Assembly (NCBI GenBank): GCA_029777095.1
Contig: JAKOTS010000019.1
Location: 1 to 64,000, forward strand
Origin: Actinomycetes bacterium
GTDB lineage: Bacteria > Actinomycetota > Actinomycetes > Actinomycetales > Microbacteriaceae
Direction of reading: 5' to 3'
DNA length: 64,000 nucleotides
The number at the start of each line of letters is the position of its first letter. The stretch's first letter is position 1. Shown here in pieces: positions 41,542 through 50,628 of the stretch. The notes under the pieces are model-generated. The model ran no database searches. It was not told the DNA's origin and worked only from the letters and a program-made list of their open reading frames with translations. The position numbers and the translations under genes are program-made.

Positions 41542-42102
41542 CTACGCCTTCTTGCCGAAACTGAATGCGCGAATGATCTGCAAGATGCCGAGCACGACCA
41601 GCGCGATTCCCAGCAACCACCAGAGCGCAACGGCGCCCAGGAGCGGGGAGAAGCAGAGGACGCCACCGGCGATGATGCTGATGATCGCGAAGAAGATCGA
41701 GAAGCCCTTGGATGACGAGTCGCCCAGTGTGGTCAGCGCCACGATGCCTTCGATGATCCACATGATTCCCACCATCACGCCGAGGAAGACGGCGAGCCAG
41801 GCGGTCGTGAGGACGAGGTTTGTGAACGCCAGGATGCCGGCGATGATGAACACGAGGCCGAGGACGATGTGGCCGACGCGCGCCCATCCGCCCATTGCCT
41901 TGGCGAAGATGCCGAGACCGGCATACACGAGTCCGCCGACGACGGCGTAGATCGCGATGATTGCCGCGACGACCATTGCGGTCTTGTTGGGCCAAACGAG
42001 AACGAGAATTCCAACGATGAGGGCGATAACGCCGCCGACACCGAGTGCGGTGCGAATCCCGTTTGTGACGGGGCTCGCAGTGGGAGCGTTTGTAGTGGAC
42101 AT
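41542..42102 (-). CDS. HdeD family (DUF308) membrane protein
   Basis: Six hydrophobic helices; NKTAMVVAAIIAIYAVVGGL, GWARVGHIVLGLVFIIAGILAF, MWIIEGIVALTTLG. Confidence 0.85.
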   Translation of the reverse strand: MSTTNAPTASPVTNGIRTALGVGGVIALIVGILVLVWPNKTAMVVAAIIAIYAVVGGLVYAGLGIFAKAMGGWARVGHIVLGLVFIIAGILAFTNLVLTTAWLAVFLGVMVGIMWIIEGIVALTTLGDSSSKGFSIFFAIISIIAGGVLCFSPLLGAVALWWLLGIALVVLGILQIIRAFSFGKKA

Positions 42103-42339
42103 GATTCACCCTTCTGAGAATCAACTGTGAAGTTGCGGTCTAAGGTTAGGGCACATTTGCGGCGCGCAGAAGCCACCCCGCGGGTCGCACCGACGGTGTT
42201 TCCAGAAATTCACCCGGCACTTCATCCGCGCGGCGCCCGAACCCGTGTTTACAGCCGCGGATTCTGGCGTCTTACCGCTTGCTGATAATGCACATTATGT
42301 CAGTTCAGAATTGCGGAACGCTTCCCCGACTCTGTCGCC

Positions 42340-43428
42340 TTATGAACGCAGCCCGCGAATCGTCCGTGACAGCACGCCGACGATGTGCCGAAGCATCCCG
42401 AGAAACACAATCGCCCACACCACAACCGCGATGATGAGCGTGATGTTGCCGATCGATTCGACGAGCGGCAACGATTCGACCCGCCCGAGGTTGATTGACG
42501 CGACCGCGAACATCCCGATCGGAAAAACGATGGACCAGAGCGCCGCCACGTAGCCCAACGGAATCTTGTGCATCACGTGTCGCCACACGCCCGCGCCGAT
42601 GAGCAGCGGAATAAGCCACACGCAGAAACTCCAGAAGACGACGATGGTCCCGCCGATCAGCGTGCGCGTCGCATCGATCATCGGGGTCGACTGCATGTCG
42701 ACGATGTTGGTGCCGGCGACCACCGCGATCGCCATCGCGCCCATCGCCACCCAAAATGGGGGCTCGAACTCACGCGGCGTGATGCCGAAGTGGATGATGC
42801 GCAGCAGGACGAGCAACGCGACGCCGGCATAGATGGCGACCCCGACCGTCCACGACAGCACGGCGAGGATGCTGATCCACTCCGCATCCTCAGCAAAAAG
42901 GGGTTGCACCTGCGCCATGCCAATTGCGAGCGACTGGCTCGCCACTGCCCAGACGAACCAGGTACCGTTCGTGCGCGCCAGGATCGGTCTGCCGTCGCGA
43001 GTCATGAATACCTGCCATGGCAGCAGGTAGCCGAACACAAACCACAACACCGCACCAAAAAACAGCAGCGGCACCGCAATGCTCCCCAGGCCTTCTTGCA
43101 GCAGCCGGACCGCGAGCACATCGGTACCCGCAACGACCGTGAAGTACGCGAATGCCGTTTCGGGATCGCGGAAGTCGTGCAGCATGGCGCTTCGATGCGT
43201 GACCGCCCGCCAGATGTACAGCACCCAGAGCACCACGAACGAGGCCGCTGTGAGCCAAAGCAGCACCCTAGACAGCACGACGATACCCCCGAGATCGAGC
43301 CCGATCGAGACGATTCCGGTGGCCATGACGAGCGCAAAATAGCCGGGCGAGAGGTGCTCGATTTCGGCTCTCAGCGCCGGCCCGCGAGCTGCCTGTCGTT
43401 TCGCGTCCGGCTCACTGAGTTCTTGCAT
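42340..43428 (-). CDS. TDT/SLAC1 family transporter (TehA-like)
   Basis: EIEHLSPGYFALVMATGIVSIGLDLGG and about ten TM helices. Confidence 0.85.
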   Translation of the reverse strand: MQELSEPDAKRQAARGPALRAEIEHLSPGYFALVMATGIVSIGLDLGGIVVLSRVLLWLTAASFVVLWVLYIWRAVTHRSAMLHDFRDPETAFAYFTVVAGTDVLAVRLLQEGLGSIAVPLLFFGAVLWFVFGYLLPWQVFMTRDGRPILARTNGTWFVWAVASQSLAIGMAQVQPLFAEDAEWISILAVLSWTVGVAIYAGVALLVLLRIIHFGITPREFEPPFWVAMGAMAIAVVAGTNIVDMQSTPMIDATRTLIGGTIVVFWSFCVWLIPLLIGAGVWRHVMHKIPLGYVAALWSIVFPIGMFAVASINLGRVESLPLVESIGNITLIIAVVVWAIVFLGMLRHIVGVLSRTIRGLRS

Positions 43429-43436
43429 ACTTCAGG

Positions 43437-44423
43437 TTAGGCAGAATGGCGTTCGTGCGGCGGCTTGCTACGGAGCCGTCCGACCGGTGGGTCCATCGCG
43501 GTTGCGCTTTCTGCCGCGGTGAGCCGGGCGCCCGCAATGCGCGACGCGCGAAATGCCCACCACGCAAGTGGATGCCGGTTGCCCCGGTGGTACACGCGAT
43601 GCGGTGCCGGTCGACCTTTGCCGCCGGCCACACCGACCGCGGCACACAAGCTGGGCAAGATGGCGCGCGCCGCCTCTGCGTACCCCTCATCAGATGGATG
43701 CAGGTGGTCACGCTCGGAGAACAGCTCTGGGGTCTTTCGAAACAGTGTGCCGAGCGTGTCTGCGAGCGAAACAGATCTGCCGCCTTCGCGGAGCACCACG
43801 AATGCTTGGCTCGTCGCGAGCAGCCGGCACCACCAGTGCAAGAAAAACCGCAGCGGTTCAAAAATTGGATGCACGGCACCCAGGTCGGCACACGTCGCGA
43901 CAATGACTTGGGAGCCTCTCCCCCGCAGCTCGCGCACCACCTCCATCAACGGAATCAGCGAGTCTGTGAGGCGACGCCCGTGCATGACGTCGTTGACACC
44001 GATGATGATGAGCACAACATCTGGCGTGCTCAGTGTGTGCAGCCGCACCAGCTGGGTGATCAGGCCGGTGCTCTCGGCCCCCACTTCGGCCACATTCGTC
44101 AGGTCGACGGGGCGACCGGATGCCTCAGACAACTCTTTCGCCAAGAGCACGCCGGGTGCGAAGTCAGGGTCTTTTGCGCCGTAACCGACAGCGAGCGAGT
44201 CCCCCATCACCCCAAACCGAATCGGTGCGCCCGCTCGCTCGGCGCCGTACACCCCGCTGTGCGGAAACACCGATCTCATTCGGGTGGGCACCAGCCGCTC
44301 GCGAGCGATCAAGGCCTCCGCCGCCATCACCGCCCCGAGTGTCAGAACGCTGACGACCGTCGAGACCGTGACCACCAACGTGTCGCGTGCGAGCCGTCGT
44401 TCGCTACGGGTGATTTTGGCCAT
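43437..44423 (-). CDS. SGNH/GDSL hydrolase with N-terminal TM
   Basis: FGVMGDSLAVGYGAKDPD, IIGVNDVMHGR, RDHLHPSDEGY; TM VVTVSTVVSVLTLGAVMAAEAL. Confidence 0.88.
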   Translation of the reverse strand: MAKITRSERRLARDTLVVTVSTVVSVLTLGAVMAAEALIARERLVPTRMRSVFPHSGVYGAERAGAPIRFGVMGDSLAVGYGAKDPDFAPGVLLAKELSEASGRPVDLTNVAEVGAESTGLITQLVRLHTLSTPDVVLIIIGVNDVMHGRRLTDSLIPLMEVVRELRGRGSQVIVATCADLGAVHPIFEPLRFFLHWWCRLLATSQAFVVLREGGRSVSLADTLGTLFRKTPELFSERDHLHPSDEGYAEAARAILPSLCAAVGVAGGKGRPAPHRVYHRGNRHPLAWWAFRASRIAGARLTAAESATAMDPPVGRLRSKPPHERHSA

Positions 44424-44504
44424 GATGTCCCCCCCTGCTTCATTGCCAGGAACCATTTGATCGTCAGCGTACGCCCAACCTCAGACGCGGAGGCGAATCT
44501 CGTC

Positions 44505-44798
44505 TCAGCCGTTTCGCGCGACCCGCCGGTTGTGCGTCGCGATTGACAACAGTGCCGCCCCCGGACCCGCAAGCACGAGCAAAAAGGGCCAGTACCAGCC
44601 GGTCGTACCAAGCAGAACGGCGCCAATCACCAGCAGCGCCGCACCGAGCGCTCTCAGCGAAGTCGAGCCCAGCGGGCGCACCTGGGCGTTCCGCCAATAC
44701 GGGATCTTGGTCGACGGGTTTGCACGCAGCGTCATACCGAGGGCGCGTTGGAATAGCAGCATCCCGAGCAGTGCCGTGAGCCCACCGAATACCGTCAT
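44505..44798 (-). CDS. small membrane protein of unknown function
   Basis: 97 aa with hydrophobic segments VFGGLTALLGMLLF and ALGAALLVIGAVLLGTTGWYWPFLLVLAGPGAALL. Confidence 0.65.
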   Translation of the reverse strand: MTVFGGLTALLGMLLFQRALGMTLRANPSTKIPYWRNAQVRPLGSTSLRALGAALLVIGAVLLGTTGWYWPFLLVLAGPGAALLSIATHNRRVARNG

Positions 44799-44820
44799 CG
44801 TTCGAGATTATCGCGTTTGA

Positions 44821-45510
44821 TCAGGATGCCTCGGCCCGCGGCCCTCCGCCTTTGAGGTCAGGCGGCGAGAGCTCGAACTGCCGCGCAAGTGCGTACGCCG
44901 CGCCCCGATCTCGTTCATCGACGACGAATACCCGGCCGATGAGCAGTGCCGCGTGATGCGGTACATCAATCCGGATCATGCCTGCGGGCGTATCGCCGTT
45001 CCATCCCTGCGCGCTGAGAAAGAACGCACCGGCGGCGCTTCCTGTGGTGCGCGTGCCGACATAGGCAAAGTTTGCGCCGCTCCGCGGATCGGTGAACTGA
45101 ATGCTGTAGTAGCGATGCTCCATTGCCGGCACATGCAGCACCCGCGGGCCGGGCTTCACATCAAGCCAGCCACAGAGGTAGAGCACATCATCGGTGCCGG
45201 TAGCCAGCACGCTGCCAGAAGTCGCAGACTGGGACGAACTCAGGGGAACAGCGTAGAGCGTGTTCACCGGAATGGGACCGCCGCCCATCCCCCGCTTCGT
45301 AAAAATGCGTTTGAACCCACCGACGGTGATTCGCGGCCAGAAGAAGATGAAGATTGCGGTGCCAACTACCCACACGGGCACGGCCACCGACACGAGCAGG
45401 ATGATCGACGAGGGTCCGCCGCTTGCGAGTCGCTGGACGATCACCCAGGCGAAAATCATCATGATCACGATGGTGACCAGCACGCCGTGCTTGAGGATGA
45501 GACGGTTCAC
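44821..45510 (-). CDS. membrane-anchored DUF1254 protein
   Basis: N-terminal TMs VLVTIVIMMIFAWVIV and IILLVSVAVPVWVVGTAIFIFFW; DDVLYLCGWLDVKPGPRVLHVPAMEHRYYSIQFTDPRSGANFAYVGTRTTGS. Confidence 0.82.
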   Translation of the reverse strand: MNRLILKHGVLVTIVIMMIFAWVIVQRLASGGPSSIILLVSVAVPVWVVGTAIFIFFWPRITVGGFKRIFTKRGMGGGPIPVNTLYAVPLSSSQSATSGSVLATGTDDVLYLCGWLDVKPGPRVLHVPAMEHRYYSIQFTDPRSGANFAYVGTRTTGSAAGAFFLSAQGWNGDTPAGMIRIDVPHHAALLIGRVFVVDERDRGAAYALARQFELSPPDLKGGGPRAEAS

Positions 45511-46112
45511 GGCCGCCGCTCAACAACCGAAGGCAGCTGGTAGGAACCATCGAGGATGGCCGGGCCCGGCAGGTAGGCACGCAGCATCAGCTTGAACCGG
45601 CCGGATGGTGTGGGCAGCCAGTTCGTGCCCAGCTCCACTGTTTCATACGCCTGCAGCAGGATGTCGACGGAGCCGTCGGCATTCGGCACCAAGCCGGCGC
45701 GGCTGTCTACGCTCGCACGGCCAGACGCTCCAGCAACGATGTAACCGGCGGTGTCCGTCGCGGTGAGCGACCAGAAGGCACTGTGTGGTGGCAGCTGGCC
45801 GGGCGGAAAGTGCAGGCAGTAGGTGTGGGCGCCCCGCAACAACTCCCCTGCCGCATCGCGGGTCGCCGTCCAATAGGCGGCCTCTTCGAAGACGTTCACA
45901 ACGGGGAGAGCCTTTTGCAGCGCGGCGCGCACGACAATCCCGTTGCCGGGTTGCCCGGCCCCGCGGATCGAGCTCCAGCCGTTAACCGTCGTGGTCTGGC
46001 TGCGTGCGACAGCGTTCAACACCACGACCGCGGTCAAGTACCCAAACGCCAGGCCCATGATCAGCCCTTGCACAATGCCGGAGCCCGCCACCCACGCGAA
46101 GAAGGCGCTCAT
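45507..46112 (-). CDS. membrane-anchored DUF1214 protein
   Basis: N-terminal TM; AYWTATRDAAGELLRGAHTYCLHFPPGQLPPHSAFWSLTATDTAGYIV...NWLPTPSGRFKLMLRAYLP; 4-bp overlap with DUF1254 gene. Confidence 0.82.
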   Translation of the reverse strand: MSAFFAWVAGSGIVQGLIMGLAFGYLTAVVVLNAVARSQTTTVNGWSSIRGAGQPGNGIVVRAALQKALPVVNVFEEAAYWTATRDAAGELLRGAHTYCLHFPPGQLPPHSAFWSLTATDTAGYIVAGASGRASVDSRAGLVPNADGSVDILLQAYETVELGTNWLPTPSGRFKLMLRAYLPGPAILDGSYQLPSVVERRP

Positions 46113-46125
46113 GCCGCAACCCGCG

Positions 46126-46317
46126 TCACAGCGCGCCGATCCGGAGCAGCACCACGACCGTCACGATCACGGCGACAGAAAGGAGCAGAATCGACCACCC
46201 CTGCCAAGTCGCCGGGTGCCAGCCCACGCCCACCCCATTGCGACGGAACCAGGGCCGGTGCTGCTTGCCTGCCGCGCTCTTGACATTGCTGGGCGGCTGA
46301 GGTGTGTCAGTGGACAT
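46126..46317 (-). CDS. 63-aa single-TM protein, possible subunit of the split DUF1214/DUF1254 cassette
   Basis: MSTDTPQPPSNVKSAAGKQHRPWFRRNGVGVGWHPATWQGWSILLLSVAVIVTVVVLLRIGAL; ends 13 bp before the DUF1214 start. Confidence 0.65.
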   Translation of the reverse strand: MSTDTPQPPSNVKSAAGKQHRPWFRRNGVGVGWHPATWQGWSILLLSVAVIVTVVVLLRIGAL

Positions 46318-46462
46318 CTGCGTTCTCCCATCGCCGCGGCCGCGGGCCAGCGAAGCACACCCGCGGTGAAAAGCTACGCGCGCAACCGCAAAATCTCTAT
46401 GGGTGTGGCGCGCAACTCGCGCGCCGCGAGCCGCGCCACCTCGCGCGCAGAGGCGGGCGACC

Positions 46463-46759
46463 CTACGTTGGCTCGTCGTCCGCGGACACTTCAATGACGA
46501 TGCGCCCGCTCGCCTCGATGACGCCTCGACCCTTGTCTGGTGTCGGCGCTGGGATCGGGAGTTCTTGCTCGGCCTCCCAGACTGTTCGGGCTTCGGAGGC
46601 GGACGGATGGAAGATGTCGTCCATGCCGAGCATCCCAGCCGTCGCAATGCGCGTCGCGCTGTTGCGCTTGCGGTGATGAACGGAGAGTGCGACAGCGACG
46701 ACCGCGATCACACCCGCGACGAGGAGTACGATCGTCACCCAACCGGAGATGACACCCAT
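46463..46759 (-). CDS. small single-TM protein of unknown function
   Basis: 98 aa, TM GWVTIVLLVAGVIAVVAVALSV then charged tail. Confidence 0.6.
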   Translation of the reverse strand: MGVISGWVTIVLLVAGVIAVVAVALSVHHRKRNSATRIATAGMLGMDDIFHPSASEARTVWEAEQELPIPAPTPDKGRGVIEASGRIVIEVSADDEPT

Positions 46760-46768
46760 AGCCCCATG

Positions 46769-47260
46769 TTAGGCACGTGCGCGGCTCATCCTGAAGTTGC
46801 GCAGGACCACTCCCCCGATGCTCGGATACTGCACCTGCTCGAGCGTGAATCCGTGCGCTTCGAAGAACGGTCGCGCGGTGACGCTCACGTTCGCCCATAA
46901 CCGCGTGGCACCAAGCGCTGCCGCGCGCTCTTGCGCCTCACGCAGCAGCGCGCCCGCGACGCCTTGGCGCGCGTGTTCAGGGGAGACGAACATCATGTCG
47001 ATGTATCCGTCGCTCTGCACATCGGAGAAGCCCACCACGTTGCCGTCAACTTCGGCGACGAAACTGTTGCGTCGCATCATCGCCGCATGCCACGTCACCG
47101 TGTCGCGATCCTCCGGCCGCGCCCACGCGAGCACCTGGGCTTCGGAGTAATCGGGGGCGGCGGTTACGGTAATTGCCGCGACAAATACCGCCAGCGTCGC
47201 TTCGGCATCATCCGCCGCGTATGGGCGAATCCGCGCGACAGATGATGGCCGTGCGTGCAT
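46769..47260 (-). CDS. GNAT family N-acetyltransferase
   Basis: VGFSDVQSDGYIDMMFVSPEHARQGVAGALLREAQERAAALGATRLWANVSVTARPFFEAHGF. Confidence 0.92.
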   Translation of the reverse strand: MHARPSSVARIRPYAADDAEATLAVFVAAITVTAAPDYSEAQVLAWARPEDRDTVTWHAAMMRRNSFVAEVDGNVVGFSDVQSDGYIDMMFVSPEHARQGVAGALLREAQERAAALGATRLWANVSVTARPFFEAHGFTLEQVQYPSIGGVVLRNFRMSRARA

Positions 47261-47286
47261 GCGCGCTTCCTTCAGTACTGGCCTGA

Positions 47287-47439
47287 CTACTCGGACTTGC
47301 GAACGGGAGGGGGCCCTTGCGGGTCGAACGATCCGCCCTCATTGACCCAGTCCGAAATATCGGCGGCTTCTTCTCGCGTGACCGGCTTTGGCTTTCTCCG
47401 CCGGAACCATGAGCTCATCGTCTCTTTGATCTTCGACAT
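47287..47439 (-). CDS. 50-aa basic protein of unknown function
   Basis: MSKIKETMSSWFRRRKPKPVTREEAADISDWVNEGGSFDPQGPPPVRKSE; fills the gap between neighbours. Confidence 0.5.
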   Translation of the reverse strand: MSKIKETMSSWFRRRKPKPVTREEAADISDWVNEGGSFDPQGPPPVRKSE

Positions 47440-47532
47440 GTTCGCACCATAACAAGTTTCGCGAGTTGCGGCATGCGAGACCGCGTTGGGGACGCCCGGC
47501 GCAGTGTCGCAGCGGCGCGTTAGCCTTTCTCT

Positions 47533-48117
47533 ATGCCCAGAGTCATCTTCTACACCGCGACGACGCTCAATGGATTTCTTGCCGACGACCACGACTCGCT
47601 CGAGTGGTTGTTTGCCGTCCAGCAGGATGAGGACTCGTTCGCGCCGTTCATCGCGAATATCGGCGCGATCGTGCAGGGTTCGACGACCTTCGAGTGGGTC
47701 GTTGCACATGAAGGGCTGGCCGAGCATCCCGAAAAATGGCCTGCGTTCTATGGCGCGCGGCCAACCTGGGTGTTCACGACTCGGCGGCTGACACAGATTC
47801 CCGGCGCCGAGGTGCGGTTCGCGTCAGGGTCGGTGCGAGAGGCTTGGCCCGAGATTGCGGCGGCCGCTGGTGACCTTGACGTCTGGGTCGTCGGCGGTGG
47901 CGACCTCGTCGGACAATTCGCCGATGCGGGCCTACTCGACGAGCTCCGAGTGCAGATTGCCCCTGTCACGCTGGCTTCGGGCAGGCCTCTCCTCCCCCGC
48001 GACCTCGCCTCCGATCGGCTACACCTCGAGTCGATCGCCCAGAACGGGCAGTTCGCCGAGCTTGTCTACACCGTGCGGCGCCCCGACCAGCCCGAGGAGG
48101 CACGCGATGCCGTCTGA
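47533..48117 (+). CDS. dihydrofolate reductase family (RibD C-terminal-like) protein
   Basis: VIFYTATTLNGFLADDHDSLEWLFAVQ; DVWVVGGGDLVGQFADAGLLDELRVQIAPVTLASGRPLLP. Confidence 0.9.
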   Translation: MPRVIFYTATTLNGFLADDHDSLEWLFAVQQDEDSFAPFIANIGAIVQGSTTFEWVVAHEGLAEHPEKWPAFYGARPTWVFTTRRLTQIPGAEVRFASGSVREAWPEIAAAAGDLDVWVVGGGDLVGQFADAGLLDELRVQIAPVTLASGRPLLPRDLASDRLHLESIAQNGQFAELVYTVRRPDQPEEARDAV

Positions 48118-48643
48118 AGCATCTGCCGGCCCACCGGAATCACCGGATTGGCGCCGAATCCTGGCGGCGCTGCTGAACGCTGACGCCCGACGCATCTTTG
48201 CCGAGACCGTCATCAGCGCGAGTGCGCCGGTGCCCGCAGCCCGTCGCGATCGCGCATTGCAGCAGCTCCAGGCACTCGGGCTCATCGAGAGAGATGCGGC
48301 CGGCGAGCCGCGCCCCTCCGACGTACCGCTCCGCGCCGCGCTGAGCGGCGCCCAAGCACCTCGGGCACGAGGCCCAGAACGTTTTCTCGACCGCCACGGC
48401 CGCATCGATCGCTACCCCTCGGGCTTTGCCGAACGTGTCGCGCTGCTCGAGTTCGTGCTTGCGAAAGCTGTTCCGCTCGGCGCGGTGCTCGATGAGCGAA
48501 CGCTCGGTGCGGCGCTGTCACCGTTCACGAACGATGTCGCGGCACTTCGCCGATATCTCGTCGACCATGAGCTCCTCGAACGAACGCCGACCGGTTCGGA
48601 GTACGCGCGCGTCGCCCCACCCGAGGCACCGGCCGGCGCATAG
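48107..48643 (+). CDS. DUF2087 domain protein
   Basis: RFLDRHGRIDRYPSGFAERVALLEFVL...NDVAALRRYLVDHELLERTPTGSEY; overlaps upstream gene. Confidence 0.82.
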   Translation: MPSEASAGPPESPDWRRILAALLNADARRIFAETVISASAPVPAARRDRALQQLQALGLIERDAAGEPRPSDVPLRAALSGAQAPRARGPERFLDRHGRIDRYPSGFAERVALLEFVLAKAVPLGAVLDERTLGAALSPFTNDVAALRRYLVDHELLERTPTGSEYARVAPPEAPAGA

Positions 48644-48661
48644 ACGGCGTACGCCGGGCAC

Positions 48662-49426
48662 CTACTCGCCTTCGTGGGGCTCCATGCGATGCCACGTGCC
48701 GAACTTCGGGTCGAGCCCGTCACCCGACGAGGTGCGGGTGATGCGGCGCTTCATCCACGGGCCAACGTGTTCGCGGTAGTAGTCCCAGCCGCGGGGGCCC
48801 GCCGCAGGCAGCGCTGGCATCGTCCACCATTCGGGCTCAGGCTCGAAGCCCAGCGCGGTCAGCACGCGCGCCGCGACACGGTGGTGCCCTCGTGAGTTCA
48901 TGTGCAGGCGGTCTTCCGACCAGTATGGCGGTGTCGCGAGTTCGCGGTCGGGCCAGTTGAAGGCACGAATCACGTCGTCGCGGTCGGCAAAGTGATCTTC
49001 GACGGCCTGGGAGAGCTCGTCGCCCCTGCGCTGGATCATGTTCTTCATTGGTAGCTGCTGTGCCGGGTTCGCGCCGGAGAGCAAAATGAGCTTGACGCCC
49101 GCTTCATCGCACCGATGAATCACCTGCTCGAATGCATCGACGATGTGCGCCACCTTCGTGCGCGGACGCAAAACATCATTGCCACCGCCATTGAACGAGA
49201 GGTGTGTGGGCTGCAGCGAGAGCGCCCGCTCAAGCTGCTCGTTAACGATGGGCCACACCAACTTCCCGCGAATCGCAAGGTTTGCGTAGTCAATGGGCTC
49301 GTCGCTGGCGTTCGCCCAGCCCTGCGCGACAAGATCCGCCCACCCACGGGGACGGCCATCCGGGAGCTCGTCGCCGACGCCCTCGGTGAATGAGTCGCCA
49401 ATGGCGACAAAGCGAATCTTTTGCAC
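48662..49426 (-). CDS. SGNH/GDSL hydrolase
   Basis: FVAIGDSFTEGVGDELPDGRPRGWADLVAQGWA, SFNGGGNDVLRPR, EDRLHMNSRGHHRVA. Confidence 0.92.
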   Translation of the reverse strand: MQKIRFVAIGDSFTEGVGDELPDGRPRGWADLVAQGWANASDEPIDYANLAIRGKLVWPIVNEQLERALSLQPTHLSFNGGGNDVLRPRTKVAHIVDAFEQVIHRCDEAGVKLILLSGANPAQQLPMKNMIQRRGDELSQAVEDHFADRDDVIRAFNWPDRELATPPYWSEDRLHMNSRGHHRVAARVLTALGFEPEPEWWTMPALPAAGPRGWDYYREHVGPWMKRRITRTSSGDGLDPKFGTWHRMEPHEGE

Positions 49427-49506
49427 CGCTCCACTTTAGAGGCCTGCGGGCGCCGCACCGGAATTCGTTGCACCACTTTTTCGGCGGCGCCACAAAACCG
49501 TCTGAA

Positions 49507-50556
49507 CTACTCCCCGAGCAACTCGCGCACGCGCGGCGCGACCTTGGTGCCATACAACTCGATGCTGCGCATCATGTGCTCGTGCGACAGGGTGCCGGTC
49601 GAGAACTTCATGTCGAAGCGCTCCGCGCCCAGCGTGCGCAGCGTGCCAGCGATTTTCTGCGCCACGGTTTCGGGCGATCCCACATACGTTGAGCCATCGG
49701 GACCAATCTCACGCTCGAACGATGCCCGCGTGTACGCAGGCCAGCCCCGCTCTCGGCCGATGGTGTTGTGGAGCGCCTCGAACCCGGCGTAGGCCTCTTC
49801 GCGAGCCTGCTCGTCGGTATCGGCGATGTGCCCGGGTGAGTGCACGCCGATGGGCAGCGGCTCGCGCTCATACGAGTCGACCGCCCGGTAGTAGAGGTCT
49901 ACAAACTGCCGGAATCGGTGCGAAGGGCCGCCGATGATCGCAAGCATCAGGCCGAGCCCATGCCGAGCGGTACGCACGACTGACTCGGGGCTACCTCCGA
50001 CGCCGACCCAGGCCTTCAACCCATGCTCTGTCTTCGGGTAGACATCGGCCGCGTCGAGTGCCGCACGCGTCGTCCCCTGCCACGTGACCGGCTTCTCGGT
50101 CAGCAACTGGGTGAAGAGCTCGAGTTTCTCCTCGAACAGCACCTCGTAATCACGCAGATCGTAGCCAAACAGCGGGAACGATTCGATGAACGAGCCGCGA
50201 CCCAGAATCACTTCGGCACGACCGTTGGATACGGCATCCAGCGTCGCGAAACGCTCGAACACGCGCACCGGATCGTCGCTCGAAAGCACGGTCACCGCGG
50301 TCCCGAGGTGAATGTTCTTGGTACGGCCGGCGGCCGCCGCCAACACGATCTCGGGGCTCGAGATCGCGAAGTCGGGACGGTGGTGCTCCCCCACACCGAA
50401 GAATGCCAGGCCGACCTCATCGGCCAGCACGGCTTCGTCGACCACGTTTCGGATCGTCTGCGCGTCTGACAGCAACTCGCCGTCGGCTCCGCGAGTCACG
50501 TCGCCGAACGTGTCGAGTCCGAGCTGGATGTCGGCCGGGTTGATCTGGGTGCTCAT
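49507..50556 (-). CDS. LLM class flavin-dependent oxidoreductase
   Basis: VGLAFFGVGEHHRPDFAISSPEIVLAAAAGRTKNIHLGTAVTVLSSDDPVRVFERFATLDAVSNGRAEVILGRGSF. Confidence 0.94.
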   Translation of the reverse strand: MSTQINPADIQLGLDTFGDVTRGADGELLSDAQTIRNVVDEAVLADEVGLAFFGVGEHHRPDFAISSPEIVLAAAAGRTKNIHLGTAVTVLSSDDPVRVFERFATLDAVSNGRAEVILGRGSFIESFPLFGYDLRDYEVLFEEKLELFTQLLTEKPVTWQGTTRAALDAADVYPKTEHGLKAWVGVGGSPESVVRTARHGLGLMLAIIGGPSHRFRQFVDLYYRAVDSYEREPLPIGVHSPGHIADTDEQAREEAYAGFEALHNTIGRERGWPAYTRASFEREIGPDGSTYVGSPETVAQKIAGTLRTLGAERFDMKFSTGTLSHEHMMRSIELYGTKVAPRVRELLGE

Positions 50557-50628
50557 CGGGGGCGCCCCTTTCTATTCACTCGCATGTAACCGCACGGCTC
50601 GCCCACACATTCCCGAGTGAGGCGCCGG

